Of a stretch of 64,000 nucleotides of DNA, positions 1 through 11,761 are shown in pieces. The position numbers were made by a program, and so were the translations under genes. This DNA comes from Diploscapter coronatus (Eukaryota > Nematoda > Chromadorea > Rhabditida > Rhabditidae), in NCBI GenBank assembly GCA_964036155.1, contig OZ038423.1, forward strand, positions 22,893,249-22,957,248. Reading direction: 5' to 3'. Numbering within the stretch: position 1 is the stretch's first letter; every line of letters begins with the position of its first letter. The notes beneath the pieces were generated by a model that saw only the letters and a list, made by a program, of their open reading frames with translations, did no database searches and had not been told where the DNA came from.

Positions 1-434
1 TTGGAGTGACCCATTGCATGAGTGGATTTATTGGAAGAGAGAAGAAAGGAGTCGGAAACGAACGTAGACATGGAAACGAAGAAGTTCATCATCATGAATA
101 AACATTTTCTTTTCTCCTTTCTATCAATTACGAACATTTAAACTAGCTATAAATAACAAAAATGTGAACAAAAAGTTGTTATAGAGATAGAAGATTCTGG
201 ATGTGAATTTTTGAAACATAGCATGATAGCCTCGAGCTACAATTGGTATGAAATAAAGTGTAGGTTGTGATCTATAAAAAGAAAATTTGTTGCTTTGGGA
301 CTTTTTGAAGGATATACACGATATTTCGAATTCGACAGTATGTAAATGAGTATGCATAAAATACAAGGGTAGGTAATACCGTAAAATAATACACGTAAGT
401 GGTAATACAAAAATGGTAGATTTTAAGTCAAAAA
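1..434. other. 3' flank, no gene seen
   Basis: AT-rich sequence downstream of the phosphatase-like gene on the minus strand. I see no open frame with splice signals. The longest minus-strand ORF here (124-444) runs into the last exon of that gene in another frame and is low-complexity Phe/Leu/Tyr-rich. Confidence 0.5.
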
Positions 435-1963
435 CTAGGTCCATGCCGCCCGATTAATCGTAAATGGACTGTTCTGGTTTCCAATCTCCAAACCACTGTT
501 TGATTCAATGCCTTTCGAGGCTTGGTACCTGAATTTTCAATATATTTTTAGATGAATCAATATGCTTACCTCATTAGAGATCTTTGCATGAAATCTGAAA
601 TCGCAACTGGTGGTCGCATCGTGTTCATCTGGAGTATTTAATTTAAAAAATCTATTATTAGAAAGATAGCCAAATTACCCAGCAAATTGCATGCATGTAT
701 GAAGAGCAATATAGGAAATAAAAAAAACCTATTCTAAATGTTTCCAAATAAGTTGATATTTCACAAGTTGGTTTATTTCGTATTATCTGGTACTATTGTG
801 TCCAAAAATTATTTGAACTTACCGCCTCCTTAACTTTAGCGACCGCAGCCATTCTAGTCATTCGCTTGACGCTAATCATGTAAGCCGCCGCGAAGGCTGG
901 GGCTCTGAAATTTTATTCTTCAAATTTTTCTCGCTCCAAAATTTATTTCCCAATTTTATTATTTCGAAATGCTAATAGTTGAAATTGCAAAATTTTCACC
1001 TGTTTGGAGAGAAAATTGGAAATGCAGAAAATTTTGATAATGGCGATTGAAACGAACGGGCATAAAATGATGTGAGCATCATATGTTTCAGAATAAAGAA
1101 GGAAATTTTAAAGCTGGACTTCACATGAGAACATGAACAGTACTATTAAGCGAAATGATATGAAAGAAAAATCCCTAAACCTAGTAATTAATAATAATAA
1201 TAATGCTATTTAACTTAGTTACGATGTTGCGATAAATCTATTTCATCAAGAAAAACACATGCTTCTTACCGATTTCTCCCTTTTGCACTGCAAACAAGCA
1301 CGCATTTTCCAGCCTTTTCGCCTTTCTGCGTGAGTTCGACGAATTGATCGAACAAATCGTGCATCCGGATCTTGCCTTGCAGAAAACGCTGAATTAGAAA
1401 AAAGATCTTTATTTTTTATTTAGGTCTATGGCAGAAAAACAGATTATTCCATGAAATTTTCTGAAACTTACATCGACGCAGTCTTGCTCCTTTTCTGGAA
1501 CGTCGACTCCCATGAAGTATCGGAAATGTTGAGATTTCTTCGGGCATAGACAGGGACAATCATAGCTTCGTCTGAAACTCAGAATTTGAAATTTAATTAC
1601 CAACAAATAAAACAATTTGTAAACGCATGACGTCATAACGAAAGAAATGGCCAAATAGTTTGAGAGAGAATGTCTTATTTAAGCCTTATTTTTATCGTGT
1701 GTGATCCCACGCGGTTTACAAATTGTCTAAATAAATAGGTACCTCGAAGTTTCCCGTCTACCGTCGCTGATTTCACAGACAAACTCGATGTTCAATCGAC
1801 AAAGCAGGTTCATGTTCGACATAGCGTCTGTCGGAGCGATGAAAGTGCGTTCATCGAGCTGAAAAGTTTAATAACTTTGATTTTTGAAAAAGCAATTTTC
1901 AAAATTAATGGGCATTCATACTGGTATAATTATTATGATCCATTCCTGCTTCACGTAGTTCAT
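435..1963 (-). CDS. Dual-specificity-phosphatase-like pseudophosphatase (STYX-like)
   Basis: Seven exons on the minus strand: 1922-1963, 1743-1858, 1472-1571, 1270-1388, 823-904, 570-628, 435-528; all junction phases close, giving 203 aa. The start ATG has an in-frame stop shortly upstream. The protein is essentially one DSP domain: an N-terminal strand region (MNYVKQEW...), an A-x-N-M-x-L-L segment, FRYF...VD before the catalytic region, then the signature VLVCSAKGRNRAPAF (about residues 116-130) and a helical tail. Aligned to the HC(X)5R loop, the usual His is Cys119, the nucleophilic Cys is Ser120 and the phosphate-binding Arg126 is kept. Family knowledge: STYX-type proteins of this layout bind phosphoproteins without hydrolysing them. 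I infer no catalysis; partners are unknown. It is divergently arranged with the transthyretin-like gene. Confidence 0.82.
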
Positions 1964-3142
1964 TAATCCAATGCCATTGAATTCTTAAGTCTTCACCGCG
2001 TGAATAAATTCTGCTATTTGATTGATGCAATTTGTAAAATTAAACATGTTTCAAAATAATAAGTTTCTGGCTCAAATATCCCTTATTCAATCGGCATAAA
2101 ATTCGTATTTCATCTAATTTTCAACAATTCAATAATAAATATTCATCGCGACGCCAAGATTTCGACACACCATCACATTATTCATCAATACTCTCAATGA
2201 TGAGTGAGAGTCATCAAATTAATCGATATCTGCGAAGTTCGGCCAATCTGGAACCGTCCCATTCGCTTATTCCCTTCTTGTTTACCGCGTCATTTCTTAC
2301 AGATGACCAGAAAATTACTCCTTATTATCAAGTATGCCTGTCTAAGGCTGACAGTATTACTAAAATTTATAACTATAGTCACCTTGTCATACTCTGAAAC
2401 ATATTGTGCGTAAAAATGGCCGAAATTGTCTTGAATTCCATGAAAAATTCGATTCTTCATCGTTGGCAGTTTCGCAATGCCGGCATTCTTCAAGTTTTTC
2501 GCTCGACGATGACTCGCACGATAATGGGCAAACGGAGAATTCGATTACTCCGACATTTTCCACTTGATATTTTTTGAAGAAAATGAGTCGAAAACGGTTG
2601 CTTTCTTCACTTTTATCTGGTGTTTTCACTTATTTTCAATTTTTGTCACTCATCGACCACCTTGACTAATTTTTTCCCAATTTCTCTAACTCTCAAAATT
2701 TTCGGTATCAGGGCCAAATATTCTAATTCCGAACTTTCAGAACTCAAGTTCAGAAACTGAGTTGTTCTGCTTTGTTCGACCAAAGGTTGCTCAATTTTTA
2801 TCTAAAATCGAAGTGAAATGAATAAGTGGTTGGAATAATTTATCGGTGTTTTCGATTATTTCCCATTTCCACTTCACGTTCTCTTCGCGACTTTCTCCAG
2901 TTTATCATCTCTTCATCGATGACATTTCATTCTCTTCGCCTGTCTTTCTGCCTCCGAAATGATAACATCAATCGAAACTTCTCGCGCCGTCAATTTGTCG
3001 TTTCTGGCATTGAATTCGATACGTTTGTCGATATCGTTGTTTTTACTATTTTGAAAATCTTGTGACATTTTTCATTTTTATGTAATGAGTTTCGAATTTT
3101 TTTGTATAATTTAAACAATTTTCAGATCAATCAAGAGCCATC
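1964..3142. promoter_or_regulatory. Divergent intergenic region
   Basis: About 1.2 kb between the start of the minus-strand phosphatase-like gene and the plus-strand transthyretin-like gene, so it should hold both promoters. No convincing exon: small ORFs at 2197-2629 and 2826-3065 lack supported splice partners. A TTTTCAG at about 3119-3125, some 17 bases before the ATG at 3143, could be a trans-splice (spliced-leader) acceptor. Confidence 0.4.
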
Positions 3143-4102
3143 ATGATCGTCGCACTCGCTGCCTCTTTGTTGATCGCTTTTACGACAGCAATTGAGCTGC
3201 CAATCAAGGTCGAGCTCGGCACTGTTCAGTCCGTCGCTGTTAAGGTGAGAATTTTTCTACAAACTATTTTTTCCTATATTTGAAACTATAAAGAATCGCG
3301 AATTGATTTTTTGCATGTAACAAATGATGCCATGAAAACATGAAACGTATCAGCAAAACTAGGGCCAACATCTTTTGTCGTAATATCATTGCAAAATAAT
3401 GACAACAGTTCAGTCATTGATTAAGTTCAAAATTCATAGCGACAGGCGAAACTTATCAAAAGATCCCAAGAGGATGAGAATTTCTCATTTCAGGGTACTC
3501 TAATGTGCAATGAAGAGCCAGCTGCGAACGTGAAGGTCAAGCTCTACGACGAGGAGGTCACGATTGATGCTCTTTTGGACGAGGAGTAAGTCGAATGAAA
3601 ATCAATTTCCCGGAAACGAATGAATCGACTTTAGATTCTCGAACGCTCAAGGGCAATTCGAGCTGTCTGGCAAGAAGAGTGAGGTTTCCTCAATCGACCC
3701 CAAGATCAACGTAAGAATCAAACTTCTTTAACTTGATAGATGATCGACTTTTAGATCTACCACAAGTGCTCATACACGGGAATCTGCTTCAAGAAGATCT
3801 CCATCGAAATCCCCGATGAGTTCATTTCTCCAGGAGAAAATGCCACCCGAGTCTACGACGTTGGTCAGCTCAATCTGGCCTCGAAATTCTCGGGAGAGTC
3901 GGTGAGTAAAAGTGTCTTTTATTTATTTCTGAGATTAAATCAAACATTAACATTGAATAAATGTACAAGGCCTTCAACATTTCTGAACAGATGAAAAAAT
4001 TTGAAATAGTAACAATATTTTCTCTATTTCGTGTGACTTGAAACCTCTAAAACTTAAAATTTTATATAAAAAATGATTTTTTAGGTCGACTGCTTCAACT
4101 AA
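3143..4102 (+). CDS. ttr: Transthyretin-like (TTL/TTR) family secreted protein
   Basis: Five exons: 3143-3244, 3494-3585, 3635-3710, 3755-3901, 4085-4102; phases close, 144 aa. The first 16 or so residues (MIVALAASLLIAFTTA) are a signal peptide, so the mature protein starts near IELPIK and is secreted. The body has the nematode transthyretin-like signature: V-x-G-T-L-x-C-N-E-x-P-A-x-x-V-K-V-K-L-Y-D, then F-x-L-S-G, then D-P-K-I-N-I-Y-H-K-C and a terminal DCFN with paired cysteines. The family is large in nematodes, and members work extracellularly; the ligand here cannot be read from sequence. A TTTTCAG acceptor just upstream of the ATG fits trans-splicing. I cannot say which C. elegans ttr paralogue it matches. 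Confidence 0.93.
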
Positions 4103-4292
4103 GGCCAAACTTTCATCTTCACTCATACTCATTCATTCGAAGAATCTCACACCAATCTCAACATAGTCTGTATAATATCTTGCAAATATTGACCCACTTT
4201 GCACTTACTCCATAATTAGTAGGTTTCAATTTTGAATGCATTATCAGTAAAGCTAGATAGTGTAATCCTTTCTTCGCTTATTGTAAAAATTG

Positions 4293-4298
4293 AATAAA
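4293..4298 (+). promoter_or_regulatory. Polyadenylation signal of the transthyretin-like gene
   Basis: AATAAA about 190 bases after the stop codon of the transthyretin-like gene, followed by a T-rich stretch. It lies just before the convergent gene ending at 4383. Confidence 0.6.
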
Positions 4299-4382
4299 CA
4301 TTTTGTACGTTTCGAGTTCTCTTTTGATTATTTGGATCGTAACTCAATATCGTAAAATTTTTAACATAACATAAGATTGAAT

Positions 4383-5578
4383 CTATCGTACCTGCCAGAT
4401 AATTTCCCCGATATAGACCACTTTCGGCAGTGACGAATTCAGCGCCGTGATCTGTGCGTCATCGTCCTTCGTACTCGAGTCCATGCTCGTGTTGTTCGAT
4501 TGCATGCCGCTCAGACCGGGCTTCATATCAGACTTCGTGTTCGCCAACTTCTGATGGAAGTGACTGTTGTGGAAGTTGACCTGAATTTTTTCCCTTTAAA
4601 TTTAACCAATCACTTCGAAGAACGTTATTCTTATTGCTTATTTGGCACGATAAATCTGAAGCATACCTTAAAATGTCGAATTTCATTGGATTATCCAGAA
4701 ATAAAAAAAATTAAGACAGAAACTTCATGACATTATCTTAATATTATGTGTCATTTCCGAGATATCAAAGTTTCATATTTCCAAAAAATCACGATAATTA
4801 ATGAACTAACCGGCGCGACCTGTATGATATTGTTGATCTTGTCCGCGGTCGCCTGCATTTTGGCTGGTTTCTGTTGGTTGCCATTCAAATGCTGGAATGC
4901 GTTCTGTTTCAGGGTCGGAGTCGGCGAGGGTACTGCGGTGATGCATCCAGATGAGCCGAATAACGTAGCTGGAATATTACGCCATCTTGAGTGATACTCC
5001 ATAGTTCAAATTAAATACCTGGGGGAAGAGGCGAGGATACAGGCGGTGAAGATATGTCGTTATCAAATCCTAAATACGTAACGCGTTAATTACTTCGAAG
5101 TGTAGTGAAGATATAACTCAATTTAGATTGTGTTTAAATTATTCTAGGAAATTAAATCGAATCATAAAGTTTACAAAACATTGGTTTGAACAATTAATGT
5201 AATTTCATAGATACATTTCACATGTTTCTCAAAGCCATATTATAAAATTAAGGATTCGTTGAGTAGTGAGTGCACGTATCAAATAAAATATCATTTCGAT
5301 TTACCACTATGAGTTGATTCATTAGAGCTGTTGGAAGCGGTCGTGGCGATACTGGCTCGACTCGCTTTTCGGTTAATGATATAGTGGATCTAAATCTTTT
5401 TCTAAAAATATTTTTTTTTAAATGCCTAATTTAACCTGATTCGTATCAATATGAGACGCAACTGAAGAGGCCCGAGAACGTAAGGATTGTCTGAATGTAA
5501 TAACTTAAGTCTATTTCGAAATTTCTATTTAAACTCTTACGGTCTTGTACTCATTGTCGAAGATGGCTCTGAGTCCAT
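4383..5578 (-). CDS. Unknown Ser/Thr/Asn-rich protein
   Basis: Six exons on the minus strand: 5541-5578, 5436-5490, 5305-5389, 5019-5069, 4811-4968, 4383-4580, predicted 194 aa. The start MDSEPSSTMSTRP is the first ATG of the reading frame. The N-terminal third is a basic Ser-rich segment (SLRSRASSVASHID, then NRKASRASIATTASNSSNES) that looks like a disordered, phosphorylatable region; it is followed by a Pro-rich piece (ISSPPVSSPLPP), a Gln/Asn-rich stretch and an acidic DSSTKDDD patch. I recognise no domain. The last exon ends ...IIWQ, then VR and a stop; the CAG/GTACG there could instead be a donor, so the C-terminus may be longer. The coding look and clean phases support a real gene; function unknown. 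Confidence 0.6.
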
Positions 5579-7289
5579 ACCCAATAGAGCTTAAATAATT
5601 AAAACAAATTCAAGTTCCAATAAAAACGATTCTAGTTTAATCACTTTAAGATCTTACGTTAATAAGTTTTTAAATCAAAATTTTCAACTAGAACCTAGAC
5701 GTAGTAATTATTGCGAAAATATGAGAGTCACAAGTTCTCATAAAAAATAATCGTTTTAATTGCTTGAAAAAATCGCGTGAATCGAAAATGAAGTTGAGCG
5801 GAAAGTTTCGAGAAAAATATCGACGCTTTCTCTCAACGCGACAATGGGGAACTCGTAAAAAGAGGTATTAGATACGAGAGATTAGGGCTCTACCTTCCTT
5901 ACCTGAACTATTGATAACCTAAAGAGTTCTATGCCTTCAACGCATTGATTTTGTAGAGAAAAGGCAAACGCAGAGGGCAAGAGAGTTATACAAAGTGATA
6001 TCGCGTTAGGGAGATAAGAAAATTAATTGAAATTGTGAGCAAAAGTAATTCCGCTTGAAAATCTAGCACAAACCATTATTTTCCTACCGATAATTTAATA
6101 GAAAAATAACGCAGGAAAACGAGATGGGAAAAATGGGGTTTATTTAACATCTGTTTTAACAGGAGAATTAGTACAACATCTATTCGGATAAAGATATGTT
6201 TGGAATAATGATAAGTATGGACTTAAGAATGATATGAAGACTTAAAATATGGAAATACTTGGGGTATAATTTAGTCTTTAATTATAAGAAACAGTTTGCA
6301 TCGAATTAGGACTTTGATTTTATAAAAAAAAAAGATGATTATTTCGAAATTAAAAAGTACGAAACTCCATTGAACTCGACCAGGTAAAGTCTCCCAGAAG
6401 CTTCTAATTAGTGCTCGAAGAGTTCATACTTCGACATTAGACTTTCATTAGACGTTGAATAAAGTTAAGAAACTCTAGCGAATGGTTCAAAATTCGTCAA
6501 GTTATAACTTATACCTGATGAGGACTAAACCAAATTTGAGTTTTAAAAATCATGAGTTAAAATTTCAAGAATTTCGTAGTTCGTAACTTTGTTCAGTCCT
6601 AAAGTTAAGTCATATTAATTTTATGATTGGAGACATTTGACTAAAGTCTATTAACGTCACCAAGTTAACGCTATCAACAATGAAGTATTACAATTAATCA
6701 GCGAATTTCGAAATTACACAAAGGGGGTATAGATATTATTAGTTTCTGAGGAAAAACTTAGATCATCGAGATAAGTCTAACTGAAAGAAATTCACTTAGA
6801 CTAGTCTAAATTGTTATATTTTAAAGTAAACTGAAGTTTTTTTTCAAAAATTTCTATCAAAATTAATAGTTAGCACCTGTTAGCCAATTATCACTTCGAG
6901 CACATTCCGCCTTGGAAATATCATCATGTTCACTTAAATGTGAGAATGATAACTTGCAGAAGAACTGCCTATTTCTATAATTTCACGCTGTTAGAGCTCC
7001 TGATATCCAAAACCTGATGGTGATATGATTAAAAACTAACTAGCATTTATTTACATTTTCATAAAAATTATGCCATGAAAGACCAGACTATCTACGTTCA
7101 AACACTATTCAGGTTTCAATTTTTACTGTCCAGTGAAAACAAGATCTTCGCACCAATTTACGTTTTTATTTACATATCGGTCAAGTTAATTTTTGAACTG
7201 AATTTTACTTTCCGGAAGTGCTTTTCTTACTAGCGAGTGTGCCGCTAGCGTGGCCGGTTTTGAATTTATATCGTTCAACATGTCGAAAA
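5579..7289. other. Intergenic, AT-rich
   Basis: 1.7 kb between two minus-strand genes, with many stops in all frames. One short plus-strand open stretch at about 5789-5870 (MKLSGKFREKYRRFL...) is isolated. The right part is the 3' flank of the glutaminase gene. I see no RNA gene. Confidence 0.5.
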
Positions 7290-10200
7290 TTATGAATCGT
7301 TAGGATCAGTTGGTGAAATATGAAATGAGGCCCTTGACAGTCCATCCCCCGAAGTGTCGTCATCAGATTCAATAGAGGATACAGAATCCAACCGACCTCG
7401 AGACGACTAAATATCGTAATATCTCGAAGAAGATGATAAACGTGAAATTTCACCCTTTCAGAAGCCTTCTCGAGGAATCTCGCAATTTCGGTGTGCTTGA
7501 AAAACCTAGCTTCGTCTAGAGCTGTGCGACCCCATCTAGAATAAAAACCAGTTTTATGATTTATGATGTTTTAGAAAAAAAAATAGGTCTTAATAGGAAA
7601 ATAAATCAAATGATATGTTGACTATCCTTGGGAACGTCAAAAATCAAATAATCCACTTACTTATCCGTGACATTGATGTCGACTTTCGCGACATTGACCA
7701 AAAACTTGACGATGTGTTCGTGGCCTTCGCCTGCAGCAATTATCAATGCACTTCGCTTGTCGTAGTCAACGGCGTTCATGTCCTGGCCTTGCATGAATAA
7801 CCTAAGTCTGTGATCTCAAAAGATTTTTCGCTGAACTTCCTGACCTCCGTAAATTATTGAGTTCACCCGATCGAGCAACATGAAATATCGGAAGGATACG
7901 GTTCCGTTCCCTGTGAACTCCCCGCCTTCTAGGGTCAATTTTCGAGGTTGATTCTGTGTGGAGTAAGGAATCGTAGTTATGGAAGTTGAAACGGGCGATA
8001 AGTTTCTGCAAGAAGTTTCGACTCACCTACCCAATTCAGATCCGATGAAGCGATAGGACTCAAGAATATCATTCTTCATGGGAAAATGTGTGTCAGAACT
8101 TGTTTGAATAAAGTGCATTGAATACGATGAAACGATTTTTGCGAAATTTTATTTATTATGAACGAAGGTTCAAAACTTATTTGATAATGCTCAAATCTAG
8201 TTATTTTGCTTACCTTACAGAAGTTCACTCCCCGCACTGTGTTGCCCATAGTATCTAATGGCGGAGAATAAAGACACAGTCCCAAAACATTGGGAACAAC
8301 AACAATCATCGCCCCCGAGACGCCCGATTTGGCCGGTAAGCCGACCTGATGAAAATTTGAAATTTTTTTTAGGGAACGGGCATTTTGCGTACCGTGAATG
8401 AAAACTGTCCACTAGCATCATACATACCGCAGGAATACCTGAAATTTAATGATTAGCTACTATTTGAATAAAAATCTCATGTTAGATCAATTGAAAAACT
8501 AGCAATTTTTGCCACTACATTATAAAGTGGACATCAAATTCTTACATTAACGACAGTGCATCTCTACAGGAATTTGGTAGAATCACAGTCTGATTTGTGA
8601 TAGGGCAGACTCCTGAAATTTTCACTAAAAATGTTTCGTTTCTGGGACTCGACAAACCTCCGTTAGCTAAGGTAGCAGCCATGACACTTAGCGACTCACA
8701 ATTGCCCTCGATCGAGCAGAGTTGGAAGTAGAAATCCAAGGCGTCGGTAAGTGAGTGTTCAGCCTGGAAATTTTTGCAAAATTTATTCCCTTTTACCAGG
8801 AAATCTAGTTAGCACCTATTATTGACGGTAAAATTACACTTTTCTATCATTTAAATTGTCTCGTCACTTACCTCCGGCGGAAAACAGTCGTTCTCTTTCA
8901 TGTAATAGGCGAGTGCGAAATTTCTGAAGAAAAATAATTCTCAAGAAGAAAGTTAGGAGAGTCATTTTCAAAGAAGAACTCTTGATGGCTTACCGATCGG
9001 CGGTGGCCCTCTCCGACAGAAACGTCGCATTATTGAACCCGATGTATTCCCCACCGGCGATTTTCTTGTACTCGTTGAGGACGTAGTCGAATCGATCCGC
9101 CATGTTCCACTTGTTCTTGATCAACGAAGTGATGATGATCGCGCCCGAGTTCACCATCGGATTGTGCGGTTTGTCTGGACAATTTGTATGGCTATTTTTA
9201 ACTGCGCAAACGGTTGATGATTGATAGATCAAATTTCATCGATCAACTAGATATTTTAAGAAATATAATTAGCCGTATTTCATTATGGGGTGGATCTCGT
9301 TCAGCACCTCATGGAGTAATCATAGAAAAATGAATGGAAAGACTGCAATACTTTACGAAACATAAGTTTTCCTTACTTTTCGAATCCAGACATATCTCAT
9401 TGAATAGCCGCCCACTGGGTTCTTGACCGACGTATTTGTGCACTTCATCAGCGCCTGAATTCTACAATCGAACTGGAAAGGGCATGAATATCAACCCAAA
9501 TCACTCGATGCGATGGCGTAATTGAATGCTTTCGAAACCGACTGAACGCAGAAAGCCGCTTTGGTATCTCCGAAAGAAGCCCGTTGCCCATCGACGGTAC
9601 AGACAGACACGCCCCAAAGGTCGGGAGAAACTCGGGCTAACTGAAATACTCAAACTTCATAAAATAGCCATAGATTGTTCTTCGCATAGTTATCGATAGA
9701 GCGATTTATTGTGCATTTTTTTCTTTATATTTGGGTTTTTGCATAACGAATAGTCAAGATTAATCATATCATACATTTTCGAAAATGATCATGCTTTCAA
9801 ACTTTCGGAAACTTACCTGCGGAATGTAAGTCGCCACCTTGCCCTCATTTATTTCTTTGCACTGAAATGGACAATTTTAAGCTTATCTTTAAAATGGTCA
9901 ACCTCTCGGTAAATGTCTCGAATGTTCTCTGTGAAAACATTCCACAAAGGGATGACCAAGTCGTTCTGCATCGCCTGAGAGATCAAGTCTATGCTATGAC
10001 TGATACAGCCTAAAGTTTCAATTTTAGGCAGCATTTAAATATATGTAGAAGCGATTGTGCAGAAAATGTTCACAAAATAAGAGACAGCGACATGATGTTA
10101 TCATTCCTCCATTTTAATGAACACATTTTGGTCTGATGATGTCATGAGATTTGAAGTGACCAAAATTAGAAAGAAAGAAACAAATGCTTGAAGATTTGAT

Positions 10201-10772
10201 TTTAGCATTTTTATAGACCAGGTTCGTGAATCATAAATTGAAATGATTTGAAAATATTTACTCTTGAAGCATTCCCGATCCATCGTCCAGTGTTTTGACT
10301 CGAAAGTTTCGTTCTTTTTTTCTTCTTCTAGTTGTTCCAACTCATGTACCCTTGCCATCATCGGAGCTAATCTCGGGTCATCTTCACGAAGTCCGAAGGA
10401 TTTCAGGACCTAATTTTCCCTGGTTCTTCATCTTAGAGATCAAGCTTACCGCTAGCAACTTGCCGATAGAGGCTTCATTTTTACTGGGTAATTTGAATAG
10501 TTCGAATATGACCTCTTCTCGACCCGTAGGGTCTTCTCTTTCATAAGGGTTGCTTAGGCCTCTGAAATTTAACTTAATCCTATATTTGTAGCTCTTTTAC
10601 CTAAGAGACTTGGATAATGCCGACATGGACATTTTCCGTTCCAGTACTTCGCTTAGGGTTTCTACTGAAAGTCTGAAAGATTTAAGAAGATCGGGTTTAT
10701 GGACTTACAAGTTTTCTGTGATGGAGACTTCATGAAGGTCTGCTTGATGACATGGTTTTGTTTATCGGGCAT
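7290..10772 (-). CDS. glna: Glutaminase (kidney/liver type) with C-terminal ankyrin repeats
   Basis: Eighteen exons on the minus strand: 10709-10772, 10601-10664, 10450-10561, 10262-10409, 9903-10009, 9817-9861, 9496-9640, 9377-9454, 8994-9174, 8872-8923, 8658-8763, 8546-8612, 8393-8438, 8214-8345, 7845-8005, 7661-7807, 7454-7535, 7290-7406; all phases close, 617 aa. It hydrolyses glutamine to glutamate and ammonia. The beta-lactamase-like catalytic domain (about 130-450) shows KVATYIPQ, the SxxK pair Ser214/Lys217 in [36 protein letters not shown] and [11 protein letters not shown]. Ankyrin-type sequence follows (about 495-575; [20 protein letters not shown]), then a Ser/Asp-rich tail. For the end I chose an intron 7407-7453 rather than read-through, because the spliced tail is acidic and the read-through frame is not. 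No clear mitochondrial presequence is seen. Which of the C. elegans glna-1, -2 or -3 it matches is not decidable here. Confidence 0.93.
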
Positions 10773-11761
10773 TTCTAAAATATGTTCGAAAAAATGGAGA
10801 AAATCTGAAGATCAACCCAATGCTGTCGCCTTTCTTCTTGAGTAGCGGTTTACCCAAATATCGAAATGTCGATCGGTTGGTCGCCGTGCTGTGGTGGTGA
10901 ATCTGAGACAAGACCTACTAAAATCGTCGTAAATCGGTAAAATAGCGACACGGGGAAGTCCCGTAGCAGGAATGGAAGACGACCGAGGAGATGACCGTCG
11001 GGTCGTAAAATCAATGAGAAAAAACGGGGCAACTATCCCGAGAAGGGGTAGGAAAGCGGCAGAGATGAGAGAACGCGGGGAAAGGTGACCATATCAATGC
11101 ACTTGATCACTGATGACAGGTGTAGAAATTTTGTTGGTGGAGAATTTTTGGATATATGACCTTAGAAATAGGTAAATTGAAAGTCATTGAATATTTTCAC
11201 CGATTTTTTGCTAGAAGAAAATTCCCAGGTTTTTGGGTGTATGTGTCTAAACTTACTTCAGCAAACTACCTTCTAAAACTTTATTGTCATAAGTTCGAAT
11301 TTCAATAAAAATATTACAACTCTTATAATTATCTTCGACTAACGATCTTTCGATGCACGCCTTAATCGAATTATGATAGAAGAAATTGCAAGTTAAATTA
11401 GGAAACATCTATAAAATGCAAAACAATCACTGATCGTTATCAATGAACATCATAAATGAAGAAGGGAGAGAACGATAGATCATGCGTAACTGGACTAAAA
11501 CAATCACTTTCTTCGTTATAAAACAAGCATTCTTGTTAACACCGCAAAAGGGCATTTTGTTGCAAAATAAAATAGGAACGTCTAAACTAGAAAAATATTG
11601 CTTCGTAATTGCTTTGTTTTACGTAATTTTGGTGCTCAGAATATAATACTATAACTAAACTACGAACTGATCTGGGATATTTTAAACAGATAGTTAATCA
11701 ATAAAATCATTGAAAGATAAAATCTTAAGCCTATCATAAAATTATCTTAAAAATCTAAAAT
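10773..11761. promoter_or_regulatory. Upstream region of the glutaminase gene
   Basis: About 1 kb between the glutaminase start and the end of the tyrosine hydroxylase gene. A patch at 10850-11090 is richer in G+C than its surroundings and could hold a non-coding first exon or promoter; it has no supported reading frame. The rest is AT-rich 3' flank of the hydroxylase gene. Confidence 0.35.

Noticed and set aside
5789..5870. Plus-strand peptide MKLSGKFREKYRRFL... that resembles the tail after helix 7 of a receptor
   Set aside because: No acceptor or upstream receptor exons on that strand; it stands alone in an AT-rich gap between minus-strand genes.
8030..8080. Possible extra glutaminase exon ([14 protein letters not shown])
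   Set aside because: Phase does not fit and the flanking exons already join as a continuous glutaminase sequence.
10850..11032. Minus-strand ORF in the G+C-richer patch upstream of glutaminase
   Set aside because: Arg/Leu/Pro composition as expected from the patch itself, no splice junction in phase with the glutaminase gene.
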